This document shows, in pieces, positions 26,735 through 39,246 of a DNA stretch of 64,000 nt (position 1 is its first letter; the number at the start of each line of letters is the position of its first letter). The translations under genes and the position numbers were made by a program. This DNA comes from Homarus americanus (Eukaryota > Arthropoda > Malacostraca > Decapoda > Nephropidae). Location of the stretch: positions 2,351,046 through 2,415,045 of the forward strand of contig NW_024744357.1 in the NCBI RefSeq assembly GCF_018991925.1, read 5' to 3'. Under the pieces are notes generated by a model. It was not told where the DNA came from, did not search any database, and saw only the letters and a program-made list of their open reading frames with translations.

Positions 26735-27475
26735 GATAACCACAAGGAAAGAAGAAAACACGAAGTTCCCAAGCGCTTTCGTGTAATTCACATCTTCAGG
26801 GGTGAGTACAGACTAGAGAGAGTAATACAAATCAAGGTGTATGTATACAGAGGAGGGTGAGACCAGGTCCACAATGGTCAGGTATTAGGTAATGACCCTA
26901 CTAATCTTTAAATAGCACACAACGGTTGGTGGTCAGGTCAGATGGTCAAGTGACCCGGCCTTCTCACCTGATCACAAATCTTCTTAATTACAAAATTGTC
27001 CAGCTTGTACATGCCGTTACTCAAATTCATGTTGAATGCTTCGGTATGTTTAATAAGACTAGATTCTATGATGTTCCTACTATCAATTGAATTACATGGT
27101 AATATTGAGGAGGCATTATCCCAGTCAATGCAATGCTTGTTATCCCTCAAATGAACAAACAGAGCATTGGATTCCTGGCCTGTCCTAACACTGTATTTGT
27201 GTTGTTTAATTCTAGTTGCAAGATCTTTACCTGTCTGGCCTAAGTAAAACATATTACATTCCTTGCAAGGAACTTTATAAATGCAACCAATTGTGTTGTT
27301 GGGGGAGTTCTTGATTAACATTTGTTTAACAGTGCATGAGTTTTTAATATTACCATTTCACAAAAATTTCTCACACATTCCTGCACAGCTAAAAACCTGG
27401 AACGTCAATGTGGCAGTTGCCTCTGAAGATGTCTTGAATAAAGACGGAAGCTAAGGTACTCCGTTGTTTCCATTT
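26735..27475 (-). mobile_element. Penelope-like element fragment
   Basis: Contains a GIY-YIG endonuclease frame (next entry) and, towards lower coordinates, a 3' region with CCTGAAGATGTG and CACGAAAGCGCTTGG. A related CTGAAGATGTCTTGAATAAA block lies upstream at about 27420. (AT)n tracts sit at both edges. The reverse transcriptase is absent, so this is a 5'-truncated copy. Confidence 0.75.
26938..27357 (-). pseudogene. Penelope-like GIY-YIG endonuclease domain
   Basis: The frame reads NSPNNTIGCIYKVPCKEC, then MFYLGQTGKDLATRIKQHK, and later SLIKHTEAFN. This is the GIY-YIG core of Penelope-like retroelements, with the typical Cys pair between GIY (here CIY) and YIG (here YLG), the GQT turn, the Arg/His pair in helix 1 and a Glu in ESSLI that could be the metal-binding residue. 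In these elements the domain lies C-terminal to the reverse transcriptase. The domain is open; the RT is missing. First visible Met at 27321, but the frame extends upstream to about 27357. Confidence 0.88.
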
Positions 27476-27493
27476 TCCCGTGTGATTTTATCA

Positions 27494-27496
<3 letters not shown>

Positions 27497-27550
<54 letters not shown>
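27497..27550. repeat. (AT)n microsatellite
   Basis: Pure AT repeat immediately upstream of the Penelope-like fragment. Confidence 0.95.
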
Positions 27551-27553
<3 letters not shown>

Positions 27554-29520
27554 CTTTGTAGGCCATTTAGTGTAACTGCTAAACAAAGACTACATTATTT
27601 TACTTGCAGGTAAATGCTTTTTAAACATAAAGAAAAAAAAACAGAAAACGTATACCTACATCAAGTTATGTATATAAATATATAGCTACATGAAAAGAAA
27701 TAAGGAAATTGTTCAGATGATAACTTTACTGATCAACCACTCGTCCATAAATAAACTAGGCTGAAAGGTTTGAAAATTATGAAAAAAATCATAACTTTGC
27801 ACATTTGCAGTAACATACACAACTACATAATCATACATATACATACTGTTATATGTTGCACATATTATTATACTTTATAGTATTTTCCAGGGCATAGCCA
27901 GTGACTCGTCTGTGAAGTGGCATTATTGGCGACTGTAAGGTTTGCCTTCTCAGAACAACTGAGAATGTTTGTTGTTGTGTTTACAAGTAAAGAATTCGAC
28001 AAATTCATCCATATCAATGGTTTTTGCTCTCTGGGGATGTATACATGACATTAGTCAAGAAACTCTTAATAACTTCATGGAGGAAAAACTTCTCTCTGAT
28101 GACGCTGTTGGTGGTGGCAACACTAATGCAATATTCAGCAATTTATTGAGGTCTGGAAACGCTTCTTTGTTTGGTGCCAAGAGGCCCAAGAACTCAGTAA
28201 ATTATGGCTACTGCTAATCTGCACACCACACAGAGTCAACTTTACAATCTACCAGCCGTTTGGCTTGTTTGAGCTCAACCTCTAAACTACTGAGTGTCCT
28301 CTTCATACTCAAAACTACATTAAATATCTTTCCTGATTTTGATATTCACGTCAGTGAGGCGTCTCCATAGTGTTTAATAACCTTATTCTTAAACGTGTTA
28401 ATTCATGTGCTGTTCTATTCGGTTGGACTGGGAGTTGCAGGACAACTTCACTTTAATGTAAGCTTCGTCTACTTACATTTAGCTTGCATTTAGTTACAGA
28501 CAGACTGTTGACTTAGGCACTGGATCTGGAGCTCGTTGGCAGATATCACAAGTAAGAGGAACCATTTTAATGAGAGTTTTGCTTAAGGCGTTTGTAATAC
28601 TTTCTCGGCTCTGCTGAACTGACATTATCCCCCAATGTAAGTTCTGTACTGCATATGTAATAAGGTACGTCCACTTATTGGTTAATTACAGCCTAAATTA
28701 AACTTAAGCGTACGTCTCCTGTACACACATACACACACCAACGTCACACCATGCACATCTTATACACACACACATAGGCCCCCAAAACAGTATTGTACTG
28801 TACCATCTTTAAATCCTTGAACTGACTTCTTAACGATCACAACATTTGTTGGCAGCGTAGCTTCAGTGATGTCCCCCATGGCTTTGGGTTGCACCGTTAT
28901 GTGTCGGTTCTTGTGTATGGTAAAAGTGATAATGAAGGGGCGAAGTAGCCAGTGAAAGATCTTGGTATGGGTATCGACGGTTCTTAGGACTCTTTGGCAA
29001 ACACCAATTATTTTCTCCTAACATTGTATGAGAGAGACTGATTCTACTGGCGATACTGTTCTTGTGAGCAACGTGTGTCAACGGGTTACTTCCCTTATTA
29101 GTACAAACTCTCAGGTATAGGAGTTCCTTCATCCATTCAGGAGTTGAACCTTGAATAAGTAATCGTTGAGCTTTACACTTCTCGGCCGTTATTTTGAAGC
29201 TAAGTTCATTTGTCGTTGAGGTTTAGTGCTGCTCGCGTAGTCCTCAGTGGATTTAGGGACAAGGACAACTATATAGTGGACACAACCTAGCATAAGGCGA
29301 GGTTACTGTACAGTAATTGTAAATTGGAAGTACGGTAGGCCAATACTGTTTTTTTTTCAGAACAATAATGTTAGATTCAGAATGGAGGAATCCCATTTTA
29401 TAGACTCGCAGTTCTTCTCTTGAAAAGTGAGCCTGATACAGGCCACCAAGTTACCGTTGACACATTTGTCGACGAATATTTATAAAATCGATGAATTTTG
29501 ATAAAATTAAGTTTGTTTTT
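27551..29520. other. Unannotated sequence
   Basis: An open frame at 27969-28217 (plus) has no recognised domain. No transposon ends seen. Shorter stretches of TACAGTA motifs. Confidence 0.45.
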
Positions 29521-29534
29521 TCCCTAGGTGAAGC

Positions 29535-29879
29535 ATGGCTGTGATTGGCCCAGGAACAGAAGATGTTATGATGCAGTTATCTATTGAGTACTATCTTATC
29601 CATGTTTATAGAGTTGGTATTTGGTGTTTGTCAATTTCTTTTGGTTTAAAAATGGAATCTAAGTTTACTTCCAAGTTAGCGGTAGTTTCTCAAGCGACCA
29701 GGAGGTATTTATCAGCTGTATCAGGAAGTGTTGCCTTAACTGGTCCTGATCTCGATTTTTCGGTGTTACATCCGTGTTTGATATTCGAGGTGCTTGGGGT
29801 CCACCTTGGGAGTGAAGAAGGGAGTCCGTCTCCTGATTTTAATATCGCATCTTTAATTGTCTCTTGTGAATGTATGTGA
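29535..29879 (+). CDS. Unrecognised 114-codon open frame (doubtful)
   Basis: Starts MAVIGPGTEDVMMQLS just after an acceptor-like TTTTTTCCCTAG. I do not recognise any domain. The middle is hydrophobic, the end mixed. No matching downstream exon was found. Length alone is not significant in a window this size. Confidence 0.12.
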   Translation: MAVIGPGTEDVMMQLSIEYYLIHVYRVGIWCLSISFGLKMESKFTSKLAVVSQATRRYLSAVSGSVALTGPDLDFSVLHPCLIFEVLGVHLGSEEGSPSPDFNIASLIVSCECM

Positions 29880-30848
29880 TCCATTTGTTTTTTTTTTTCA
29901 ACGTGTGGGAGAGTAAGAAATTCTCACAACGAGGCGGGAAGTTGTGAACAAAGTTATCAGTTTTGTCGTGCAGGGCGTTAGTACAGTGCTTTTGGTTCTT
30001 CTGTATTTAAAATTGTCAAGGGTCACCAATAGATTAGTCAAGGATTTTTTTTCACATGTTGATTAAACACCCAAACGATACCTGAGGGTTGGGTTAGGTT
30101 AGGTAAGGTTTGCGTTAAGGTGGTTAATTTTAGAGTGAAATGAGCTGTAGGGGCTAATCTTCGGGTAATTTATTGTCACTTGGTCTGAGGAGTGTGACTT
30201 GTAAGTATGATAACCTTCATTTCCCTGACCATTTATTCTTGGAAGATGTGGTGTTACTGTTTAACCCCGTGTGCATGCTAGTATGTGATAGGTTGAAACT
30301 TGAAAGGATCCATCCTTCATTATGACGTGCTGCTGTGATCCTTCTCGACCCCTTCAGATCCACCTCCTGAAGGTTGGGGGCCGCCATGGATTAGGATGGT
30401 GCAGGAAGGCGGTGAGGAGACAATATTATCATGATGGTGAAGTCCCGGTGGAGGCGTGTGTTGATGGTGGTATATCCGTCGAGGAGTAGAGTGTGCGGGG
30501 GCAGAGGTACCCTGGACTTAAGTCGCGGCGCGGGCAGCTGCACTGAACCTACACTAGTACAGTGACCACTGGCAATGAGGAAAATCACATGTTAAAACTA
30601 TGATATGTGATAAATAAAGTAAGACGTTGAATAAGTTAAAAAAATAAATAAATATATACTACTTAAAAAATCATATGCAGTTAAGTACCCCTATTGCTGT
30701 TAAAAAAATTCCGTACTGCCAGAGGTCAGTAGTGTAGGTTCCGTGTGGCTGTCCATGACTTTAGTCTTAGAGGTAGGGGGAAACTTATGACTCTAATGTA
30801 TCTTGAGAGATCTGGGGCCAGTGTTTGTTTCCAGTTACATTGGTTGCA

Positions 30849-31138
30849 GAGGTCGATCCAGGGGGGTGGTGGGGGGTCAGGACTCCTCCCATTTTCATCA
30901 AAATTTCCAATACTTTTCTTGAATGCAGTATTGTACTCAGACGTTTTTGTATAGTAAAAAGTAATTACTATTAACCTCAGAATATTGGTCAGATTTAACA
31001 AACAAAACAAACAAAAAACAAACAATGCCGGGCTTGCAGCGACAACTCCTCCCCCCAACCCCCCAAAAAATCCAGCTGGGTGGGGTAGTTGTGCTCGCCA
31101 TGTTCCCCCACACACAACTTCTTGGATCCATCCCTGAG
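30849..31138 (-). mobile_element. hAT-like MITE family M1, copy 3 (reverse orientation)
   Basis: Left end GGTCGATCCAGGGGGG and right end TGGATCCATCCCTGAG, with the shared interior in reverse (TTGTATAGTAAAAAGTAATT, GGTGGGGTAGTTGTGCTCGC). Orientation opposite to copies 1 and 2. Confidence 0.75.
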
Positions 31139-31660
31139 TTGTTGCGGTAACTGTGCACCGAGCGTGGCTGTCTCCAGTGCCTGCCTGCTGCATGTGTTTC
31201 ATATGTTGGGTCCTCTGGTTTACTGTAGTTGGTTTAGTTAGTCTTAATGTCCTGTTTGAGCTTTTTATGATTCTTTATTGGCGTTTGTTGGATGGCAGTT
31301 GGATGATTATGAGTATGACTGGAGGGAGACACACGTATGGATTTACATCGTAAAGAGGGCTGGTGTGAGGAATTACCGGGTGTTACTGCAATTATGGATG
31401 GAAACTCCTGTGTTGTTATCTGGCCCTTTCCTGTGGCGAGTAGCAGGACGTCAAGGTGATGTTGCTGGTCTGGTCTTTACTTTTACTTTGGTTATCCTCT
31501 CACCGCTAGTCGGACTGTTAGCCGCTGTGAATGCTGGCTCCAGAATGTCTCTGTACCTGCGCCAGTGTTGGTCAAGAATCTGGTCTTAATAAGGCTCACA
31601 CTCGTGTCATTACAAAACTCCTTAGTAGATTATTCAAGAGTTCACAATTTCCACCTATCT

Positions 31661-31692
31661 TTTTTTTTTTTTTTTTTTGGGGGGGGGGGGGG
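31661..31692. repeat. Poly-T/poly-G junction
   Basis: About 19 T followed directly by 14 G. Unusual double homopolymer; likely length-unstable and error-prone in assembly. Confidence 0.9.
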
Positions 31693-32059
31693 AATTGTGG
31701 CTTCTTTAACCTGGGACTGTGACTTCTAGTATATGCGGGCATCCACCACTTTCAGGCATAATCACTCGACTGAGTAATGTCCTCTGACTCACATTACATC
31801 ACCCCTTGCCCATTTATAATATAAGCAATAAACAACTACAGGTGTTATATTCTCTCTGGGTATCGGTCTGTTGCCCCTCTTTTGGATAGTCTCAATTAAC
31901 CGAGTCTGTAGCATATTTCAGGGATCAGATGGGATGACGTCATGACAGTAACCCAGAAGGTGAACAACCAACTTTTGAGGAGCCTTGTGAGGGGCGGACC
32001 ATCTGCTATGTGAACAACATTCGTATTCGTCCTACTAGCTTATTAGCTTGATTTACCTT

Positions 32060-34860
32060 CTCACAACACCGAGAATTTCCGTATGTTATCATTATACACA
32101 TACAGGTCTTTTTCACGTTTGGCCTCAGTTTTATGATGTCTCTTCGTACCGTAGGGATGTGTGATACGCTTCCTTACTACTGATAGGACGTAGGTGCAAC
32201 CTTTTATATTTCGTGGCGTTGAACCTTAACAGTCATTCCTTTGACTTCTCCTGAAGCTGACCGTGATCTTCTTGTAGCGCTTCACAGTTTGTTTGGTTCT
32301 AAATTTCCCCTAATAACTTAGCATCGTCCACCGACATTTGTATGGAAGGGTGTTTAGCATCTGGCATATCATTTATGAAACAAACAAACAATAACGGCCC
32401 AGTACACTGCCCGTCGGTACCCCGCTTGTCATGGGTACACTTCACATTTCGTGCCATTAATCACCACTTTCATTATTAATCATACTTCCAGTATGGCCAA
32501 TGATTGGGTTCTGGAGAAACAATTCTTAATAAGCACATTTATTTACAAAAATAACATTATTTTCACCAATAGTTAACACTCTATAAGAAGTTAAAACTAT
32601 TTCTCTCCTGCTAACCAAAGTCACCAGTCATGTCCAACGTTTCATCACTATTCGAAGACACCGTTGATAGACGACACCAACTCTGGTCTACTGTATGTCC
32701 TCCACTAGAACTTAAAACTCCCTCACTGTCGTAGAGTTGAGCCATGGTGAGTAGGGAGTAAGTAAGTTGGCGCTAGTCATGAGTTGCAGTATAGTTGGTC
32801 CACTGTAGGCGGTAGTGTGGCTGGATAGGATTGGGTGAACGAGGAAGCGAATGATCAGGTCAGGGTAAGCCAAGTATAGATAGGGCGTCTCCTGCTGTCC
32901 AGCCCTTAACTCAGGTACAGGAAAGGAACGTCAGAAATAATACAAAATACAAAACTCCAAACTGTATTGGAACCAACAACCAAATCTTCCATTAATAAAT
33001 CTCTAATCAACAGAAATAATGTTGAGGTGAACCATTTAAAAACAGAACAAATTTTCTCTTATAAATCATCATGACAAAATACAGGAGAACACCACAGATT
33101 GGAATCCAAGCTTACCTTTGTCGTTATTGGCTGATGGGATTATTGGGAGGTCAAGCGACTGTCCAAGCACCTCCCTTTCCCATAAACAAACCTTATAGGT
33201 AATGAAGACTCGAAGTAGCAGGACAAATGATGCCACTCGAGGGAAGTTGAAATTTTACTCCAATAGTTGGCGCTGTTAGGGCTGGCCTCACAGAGCATGT
33301 AGCAAGGTGCTTCAATAAAATTTAACTATTCACAGCCACACGCTTTGCCGCTGTCATGAAAGTCTCTGATCCACGTTTAGTTCGGACGTATCCCGAATTC
33401 CGCACTTCCAGTTTAACCTTTAGCCTTCTGTGAGTACGCTATCAAATGTCTTGGCTAAGTCTAGGTATATATTGTCGATGTGCCACCTCGTTCCAGAATC
33501 AGCACGTCACACGTCCAGCAACTGAGTAACTGCGTCAAGCAAGGCGTCTGGGCATAAACAGTGTTGGAATTCCTTTACGGTATTGTTTCGTAGTATTACA
33601 TGTTCTATGACGGCATAACATATAATGCTCCTTGGTAATTAATACACGACACTGGGCAAACTCACCGGCCTTTAGGTGTTTTGTGGAGTGGCGATCACCC
33701 TGTTTAAATGTAAGAGTGTTACATAAAGCCATTCTCCAGTCGCTGGGGACCTTCCGCCCTCCATACATCTGCAGAACCAGGTTTTAGGGAATCAGCGAAC
33801 TCATTACACAACTCTTAACACTGCACTCTGGGCTCCTCACTCTCAGGGCCAGGGATCTTATAGACCTTGAGCTTTGGTAATTTGGTTCTAATGCACTCTT
33901 TACAGGAAGGAGCTCCATGTGCTTTAACGTTGTGTTAAAACTCTTTTCCTCAAACGCAGGAGGGTCTTCACATCCTTTCTTGTGAACACCGAGGAAAATA
34001 ATTTAACGCCTCGACTTGTCCTGATTTTTTTTTTCCTCGTAACTACCATCCTAAAATCCCAGGATTGATACATACTAAGTGTTCAATTTTGTTTTTGTGT
34101 TTAGGTAGAAATGGGGTTTGATTGTCCTCATCTGCAATCAACTTCTGAAACGCTTTTTCAGTCCTTCTACACTCTGACTTTGGCTTGGTTTCTGGTGCAT
34201 AATTTCTTAACTTTATCAACCGCCGCAAGGTTCGTGCGTTACAGTTTCCTTGTATTCCTGGGGCCACTGGGTTTGGTCTTAGATTGGTATATCTATCAAT
34301 CTAATGATTCACTTTACTCTTTATGACGATATTCACGGTAGTATACTCGTTTTTATATTTCAACGAGTCAGGTCAGTGGATACCCTTCATCTCCTCCCTC
34401 ATCCCGTCGTAATAGCCCTTGTAATATTTGAACCTTGGCCTGCTCTTATCTCATGAACCAAGTAGTTGTTAGAATTTGCCAGGACAACGTTACGTGGTGA
34501 CTGGCAAGATGCCAGCAGGGGCTAGGTGCTCAGCAGCCACCATACCCTCTTCGTTAGTTATGATGAGGCCCAGTGGTTTGGAGTCTTTGTTTACCTCTGT
34601 AGTGAATCGGATCTTTAACGTATTTGAATAAAAAAATAAAACATTCTGAGTTTATACAAAAAAGATTGCAGGATTATTAAGATAATCTAGTGTATTTGAT
34701 TCCTTCCATGACATAGAGTTAGCTGGAGTTATTGCCGTTCCGTAGTCTGTTGCAGCTCTTAAAATTTCTTTGGATTAAAAATTACAATTTGGAGATCTGT
34801 AGATACATTCAGTTCTTCTCCAAACATCTTCCCTCTGTATTCTCACCTGGTTGGCTCTAA
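32060..34860 (-). pseudogene. Decayed CR1/L2-like LINE (endonuclease end plus reverse transcriptase)
   Basis: Minus strand, in order: an endonuclease-like piece (RSPNCNF near 34.8 kb), a linker with YKGYYDGMREEMK and RRTEKAFQKLIADEDNQ (34.1-34.4 kb), RT fingers (VPSDWRMA, KQGDRHS, 33.6-33.8 kb), palm start (IYLDLAKTFDSV, 33.45 kb) and RT core (VPTGSVLG, SVDDAKLLGEI, 32.3-32.45 kb; SVDD replaces FADD). Frames change repeatedly and stops are common. About 0.9 kb of unrelated sequence (roughly 32460-33325) interrupts the palm. Confidence 0.7.
32460..33325. other. Unidentified insert inside the decayed LINE
   Basis: Separates RT motifs that are adjacent in related LINEs. No ORF or clear terminal repeats recognised. 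Probably a non-autonomous element of unknown class. Confidence 0.4.
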
Positions 34861-35930
34861 GGTCCTGTCTAGTAAATATAACCACCGCTCTAACAGGTTT
34901 GCTTGAGAGAGGTTAAGTGAAGCTTAACCATAAATGTGAAAATGTACGTGTGCTCGTTTGGCTTCTAATATTGATAATTGACCACCAGTTCATTCCCCTA
35001 TTCTATGTGTGATTAAGGTAAACAAAAATATATTGTGTGAAATATTTTACTGACATGTTCGTGTGGGTTACAAATCAATGTGTGCTTTATATCTTATCCT
35101 TCATAGGTACATCATTACCTTGAAAACCTCGTAACCCCCCCGCCCCGGAAATATTCGCCGGGCCAGCTCATGAATACCTGGAACTGAATTGATTCAACGC
35201 AGCCCAAAAATAGTATTTTTAAGCGATTTTCCAAAGTTTCTTCAGTAATTCCGGGTGTATGACTCAACAATTATCAGGTTATTAGTAATTCTGTAAGTTA
35301 ATCAAATAATTCCAACATTATTTCAGTATTTTTAATTTAGTGATTTCTTTCAGAAATTCTTTTGCTCCTCAGTACTGTTTATCTTAATGCAATTCCTATC
35401 AGATGGAAGTGTGGATACTCCAGTAATACTTCACTCTCCATAACCTCCCCCTCCTCACCCACAACAAAACATAAAGTTCACACGTCACATTTATAGTTAA
35501 AGAGTGTTCTGCTCTAATGCTAAAGAACCTGTTCTGTTACCATACACATAGCCTTCATGACAATGTGCATTGGTAGGATCGAACTGAGACTGGCCATTCA
35601 GGCCATGGCCCATAGGCCCCACAGTCGGTCATTACTTGGGCGCCTTTCCTCCCTTATTGAAAAAAAAAAAAAAAAAAAAAATCTTCGAAATTAATTCAGG
35701 TATTACCTGATTTTTAAATTCTAACTACACTGAACCAACGACACGTGCACCAGGATGTTATTGCCAAAGTCTCTCTTCTCTCTATTAATTAATGGTGTGC
35801 TGATGGATGGCCAGTGAGAACACGACTATCGGGAGATGACCAGACGAGTGAATGATTCTTCTCAAAAATGATAAGCCTGTTGATAATGCATATGTCATGG
35901 ATGGCTATCAATACCATGAAATTGGAATGA
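34861..35930. other. Unannotated sequence with a 22-nt poly-A tract
   Basis: No gene recognised. A pure A run of about 22 lies near 35660. Confidence 0.5.
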
Positions 35931-36720
35931 GCCCCCAACTATCAATACTAGCGGGATGGAATGGGCTTTAACTTCTATCAATACTAGCGGGATGGAATGG
36001 GCCCCAACGCTATCAATACTAGCGGGGTGGAATGGGCTAACTATCAATACTAGCGGGGTGGAATGGGCCCCAACTATCCAATACTAGCAGGGGTGGAATG
36101 GGCTAACTATCAACTACTAGCGGGGTGGGAATGGTTTAACTATCAATACTAGCGGGATGGAATGGGCCCCAACTATACTGGCAGGATGGAATGGGCCCCA
36201 ACTATCAATACTAATTGGTGGAATGGGCCCCAACTATCCCGAATACTGATGAGGGTGAAATAATTTAACTATCAATACTAACTGGGGTGGAATGGGCCCC
36301 AACTATCAATATAGCAGGTGGAATGGGCTAACTATCAATACTAGCGGGATGGAATGGGCCCCAACTATCATACTAGCGGGATGGAATGGGCCCCAACTAT
36401 CAATACTAGTGGGGTGGAGATGAATTTAGCCTCCAATACTCGCCCAGAGATTGGGTGGGCCCCAACCTCAACTCTAGCCCGGGGGTGGAATGGGCCCCAA
36501 CTATCAATACTAGCGGGATGGAATGGGCCCCAACTATCAATACTAGCGGGATGGAATGGGCCCCAACTATCAATACTAGCGGGATGGAATGGGCCCCAAC
36601 TATCAATACTAGTGGGGTGGAATGGGCCCCAACTATCAGTACTAGTGGGGTGAAATGGGCCCCAACTATCAGTTCTAGTGGAGTGAAATAGGCCCCAACA
36701 CAAAATTAAATGGCACGGCC
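35930..36720. repeat. 33-bp minisatellite, about 20 copies
   Basis: Unit CTATCAATACTAGCGGGATG followed by GAATGGGCCCCAA. Period 33 is a multiple of 3, so both strands show long artificial frames (for example GPQLSILAGWN). Variation is mainly at GGGATGG/GGGGTGG and indels at the 5' side. Confidence 0.95.
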
Positions 36721-37094
36721 CCCAAACAGTGCCCAGTCCGCCTCTGGTAGGATCACAAGTAGTAGTAAATAACAAGGCTATGTTGAACCACGATTTCATT
36801 CTCATATACCACATGGTAGTAATGGTAGTAATACTTATATGGCAAAGGTGAGAAAAAGAGAGAGAAAATAGTCAAGATACACTCATAACTCCATACCATA
36901 AAACTCATTGTTCAAGGCATGGAAAAAGTAAGTATACTATTGACTGTATTGTCAAGGGAGGCGACCTATTCCTGCCTCCCTGCACACATTCTCCTGGACA
37001 GTGGTAATAACAACGCAGTGAATGGAAGACGCAATGTGATCAGTGAAGAAATTTTATTCACATATTCTTCATCATATTACACGAAAACAAATAC

Positions 37095-37405
37095 CCTGTA
37101 ATAATAATTGTATAAATGGGGTAAAAATAGAATAAATTTTGTAAATGGGGTAAAAATAGAATAAATTGTATAAATGGGGTAAAAATAGAATAAATTGTAT
37201 AAATGGAGTAAAAATAGAATAAATTCTATAAATGGGGTAAAAATAGAATAAATTGTATAAATAGGGTAAAAATAGAATAAATTGTATAAATGGGGTAAAA
37301 ATATAATAAATTTTATAAATGGGGTAAAAATAGAATAAATTGTATAAATGGGGTAAAAATAGAATAAATTGTATAAATGGGGTAAAAATAGAATAATAAG
37401 AGACG
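37095..37405. repeat. 29-bp minisatellite, about 10 copies
   Basis: Unit GGGGTAAAAATAGAATAAAT plus TGTATAAAT. Highly regular, few substitutions. Confidence 0.95.
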
Positions 37406-37689
37406 ACTGTAGATCCTTACTTCATATACCACAGAAGTAACAATGACAAATTTAGGAACGACAGCTAAGTATAATGTTGATCCCTGATGATACTAGGAAC
37501 AGGTGGTATAATGAATGTATTACTGGTAAGGAATCTATCAACGTATGTATTTAACTGAATCAAACGAACTGCAGCGAAACTCAGCGCATTTATGGAACTA
37601 GAGATTAAAGAAAAGTTATTTATTTTAGTTTTAACTGGGCTAAGGTTAAGGTCACAGAAGGTCAAAATAGGGCAAAAATTAGTGGTATT

Positions 37690-38225
37690 TTTTCTGGTGA
37701 GAGGTCAAGTTTAATCTACGCAATGAAAAGGCACATTAACTTCAAATTGAGAAAACGACTGCTGAAAGATTTTATATGGTAACGACTGACGTATGGGTCA
37801 GAAGTGTGGACACCTTCGGCAGACACCAGCAAGAGAGTTGGGGGTCTTTGAAATGTGGTGTTATAGGGTAATACGAAGAAGAAGCTACACAGACAGGAAA
37901 ACAAATGAAGAAGTACTAAGATTCGCAAAAACTTCAAGAGAAATAATTGAAATGTACAGAAAAAGAAAAATGGGATATTTTGGTTATATAATTATGGACG
38001 AAGGGATAATAACAGAGATATTAATGGGCAAAGTTGAAGGTAGGAGGGCCAGGGGAAGGCAGAGACTGAGATGGATGAATGAAATTAAAAACTGGGTCCC
38101 CAGAGAGATACAAAATCTTGGAGGATCGGTAAAAAACAGCCCGAAAACGTTTAGAGCGGAAGTACTCCACTTTAAACGTTCTTGGGCCAACCCTCAGATA
38201 TCAGGACGGTACTCTGATTGATTGA
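37690..38225 (+). pseudogene. RTE-like LINE reverse transcriptase C-terminus
   Basis: Plus strand reads YGSEVWTPSA, FEMWCYRVIRRRSYTDRKTN, then KRKMGYFGYII and EGRRARGRQRLRWMNEIKNW. This is the C-terminal part of RTE-type LINE reverse transcriptases (usual pattern YGSETWTL..EMWCYRR..TNEEVL..R.LRYFGHI..GKR.RGRPR..W). One frame change near 37780 and an in-frame stop before YGSE. The rest of the RT is absent. Confidence 0.85.
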
Positions 38226-38349
38226 ATTATGTATTCAAGATGATATATGAAAAAGCTAACTTGTTTCAATAAAAGTTTGGGTTTTCATAGAAAATTTGGT
38301 TATATCTGAGCCAAGTCAGGGTCACAATGGAAAGTCAAAATAAGGTGAC

Positions 38350-39246
38350 TTATTGTTCGTCTTCGAGTGACTTGAACACGAGCATGATGTCATCTGTGGG
38401 TTTCATGGCCACCACGGACAATTTCAATTCTTCATGGCCAGGCGCCAGAGACATCTCAAACTTCAAGATCACCTTAGCCAATGCCAACTTGGCCTCCATG
38501 AAGGCGAACCTCATTCCTGCAAGAATATGAAAGACTATGAGAGAGAGAGAGACAGAGAGAGAAAGAGAGAGAGGGTCGTCACACCCAAGTGCAATGTTAA
38601 CGTCACAAGCAGATCACAATAGAACACACAACTGCTGTGAAGAAGAACAAGAACAACTGAAGATATATGTTGCATATTAAGCTTTAGTAAGTTCTCATGA
38701 CTTTACCAGATTATAGTATGAATTAAGCAGCTTGCAAAGATAAAGAAATAAATAAATTAAGTTACTTGTCTGTGTACAGTATAAAATTCTAAAGTAAATA
38801 TCTTCTCATGCGTATGGCCTTCCACTTTTTTGTATATAAATTAATCAAGTCAAGTTGGTACAGACAGAAAACTGATCTCAGCTACAGCACTACTGTACGG
38901 GTGAACTATTTTAATTTGAAACATCAAATTGGTCCTAAACAATTCGGAAAAATGGTCTCACACATTAATAGTTCTGGATTCCAGACCAAAAGATAAAGTG
39001 ATATCAACATTTAACACAACACAGAGACCAATCATCCAACCGGTCTGGGACTTACCGATGCAGTTTCTGGGTCCAAGACCGAAGGGAAGGTAGGTGCCGC
39101 TGATCACATTGTGATTGTTCTCGGGCAAGAATCGGTCTGGGAGGAACTGGTCTGGGTTGGTCCAATAGCGAGGGTCATTTTGAAGACTCCAGACAGGCAC
39201 GGTAACATGCTGTCCTTTCTTTAAGATAACGTCCGTACCTGGCAAC
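38350..39246 (-). CDS. Cytochrome P450, CYP3 clan, last two exons (partial)
   Basis: Haem-thiolate monooxygenase of the endoplasmic reticulum, probably acting on xenobiotics or lipids. Exon A (39056-39246, acceptor TCTCAG|GTT, donor ATCG|GTAAGT) encodes LPGTDVILKKG, VPVWSLQNDPRYW, the PxRF motif PDRFLPEN and the haem loop FGLGPRNCI; exon B (38350-38516, acceptor CTTGCAG|GAA) continues GMRFAFMEAKLALAKVIL and ends with TAA after LEDEQ. The intron splits the Gly after the haem Cys in matching phase. GPRNCIGMRFA is typical of CYP3/CYP6/CYP9-type enzymes. The upstream exons (I-helix, ExxR) are not in the window: the gap at 39505 intervenes and contig 2 has none. Open and intact as far as visible. 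Confidence 0.9.
38537..38575. repeat. (GA)n tract in the P450 intron
   Basis: Imperfect GAGA run inside the intron. A second pure GA run at 39248-39272 forms, on the minus strand, the polypyrimidine tract directly before the exon acceptor. Confidence 0.9.

Noticed and set aside
26733..26755. Hammerhead-ribozyme-like string (CTGATAACCACAAGGAAAG) near the Penelope-like fragment
   Set aside because: The core should read CTGANGA; here it is CTGATAA, and it is on the strand opposite to the element.
30726..31202. 158-codon minus-strand frame with a PPPPPWIDLC motif
   Set aside because: It runs through the hAT-like MITE copy 3; no domain and no conservation of frame in copies 1 and 2.
36354..36814. 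Repeat proteins on both strands of the 33-bp minisatellite
   Set aside because: Same reason; overlapping open frames in opposite strands with 11-residue periods.
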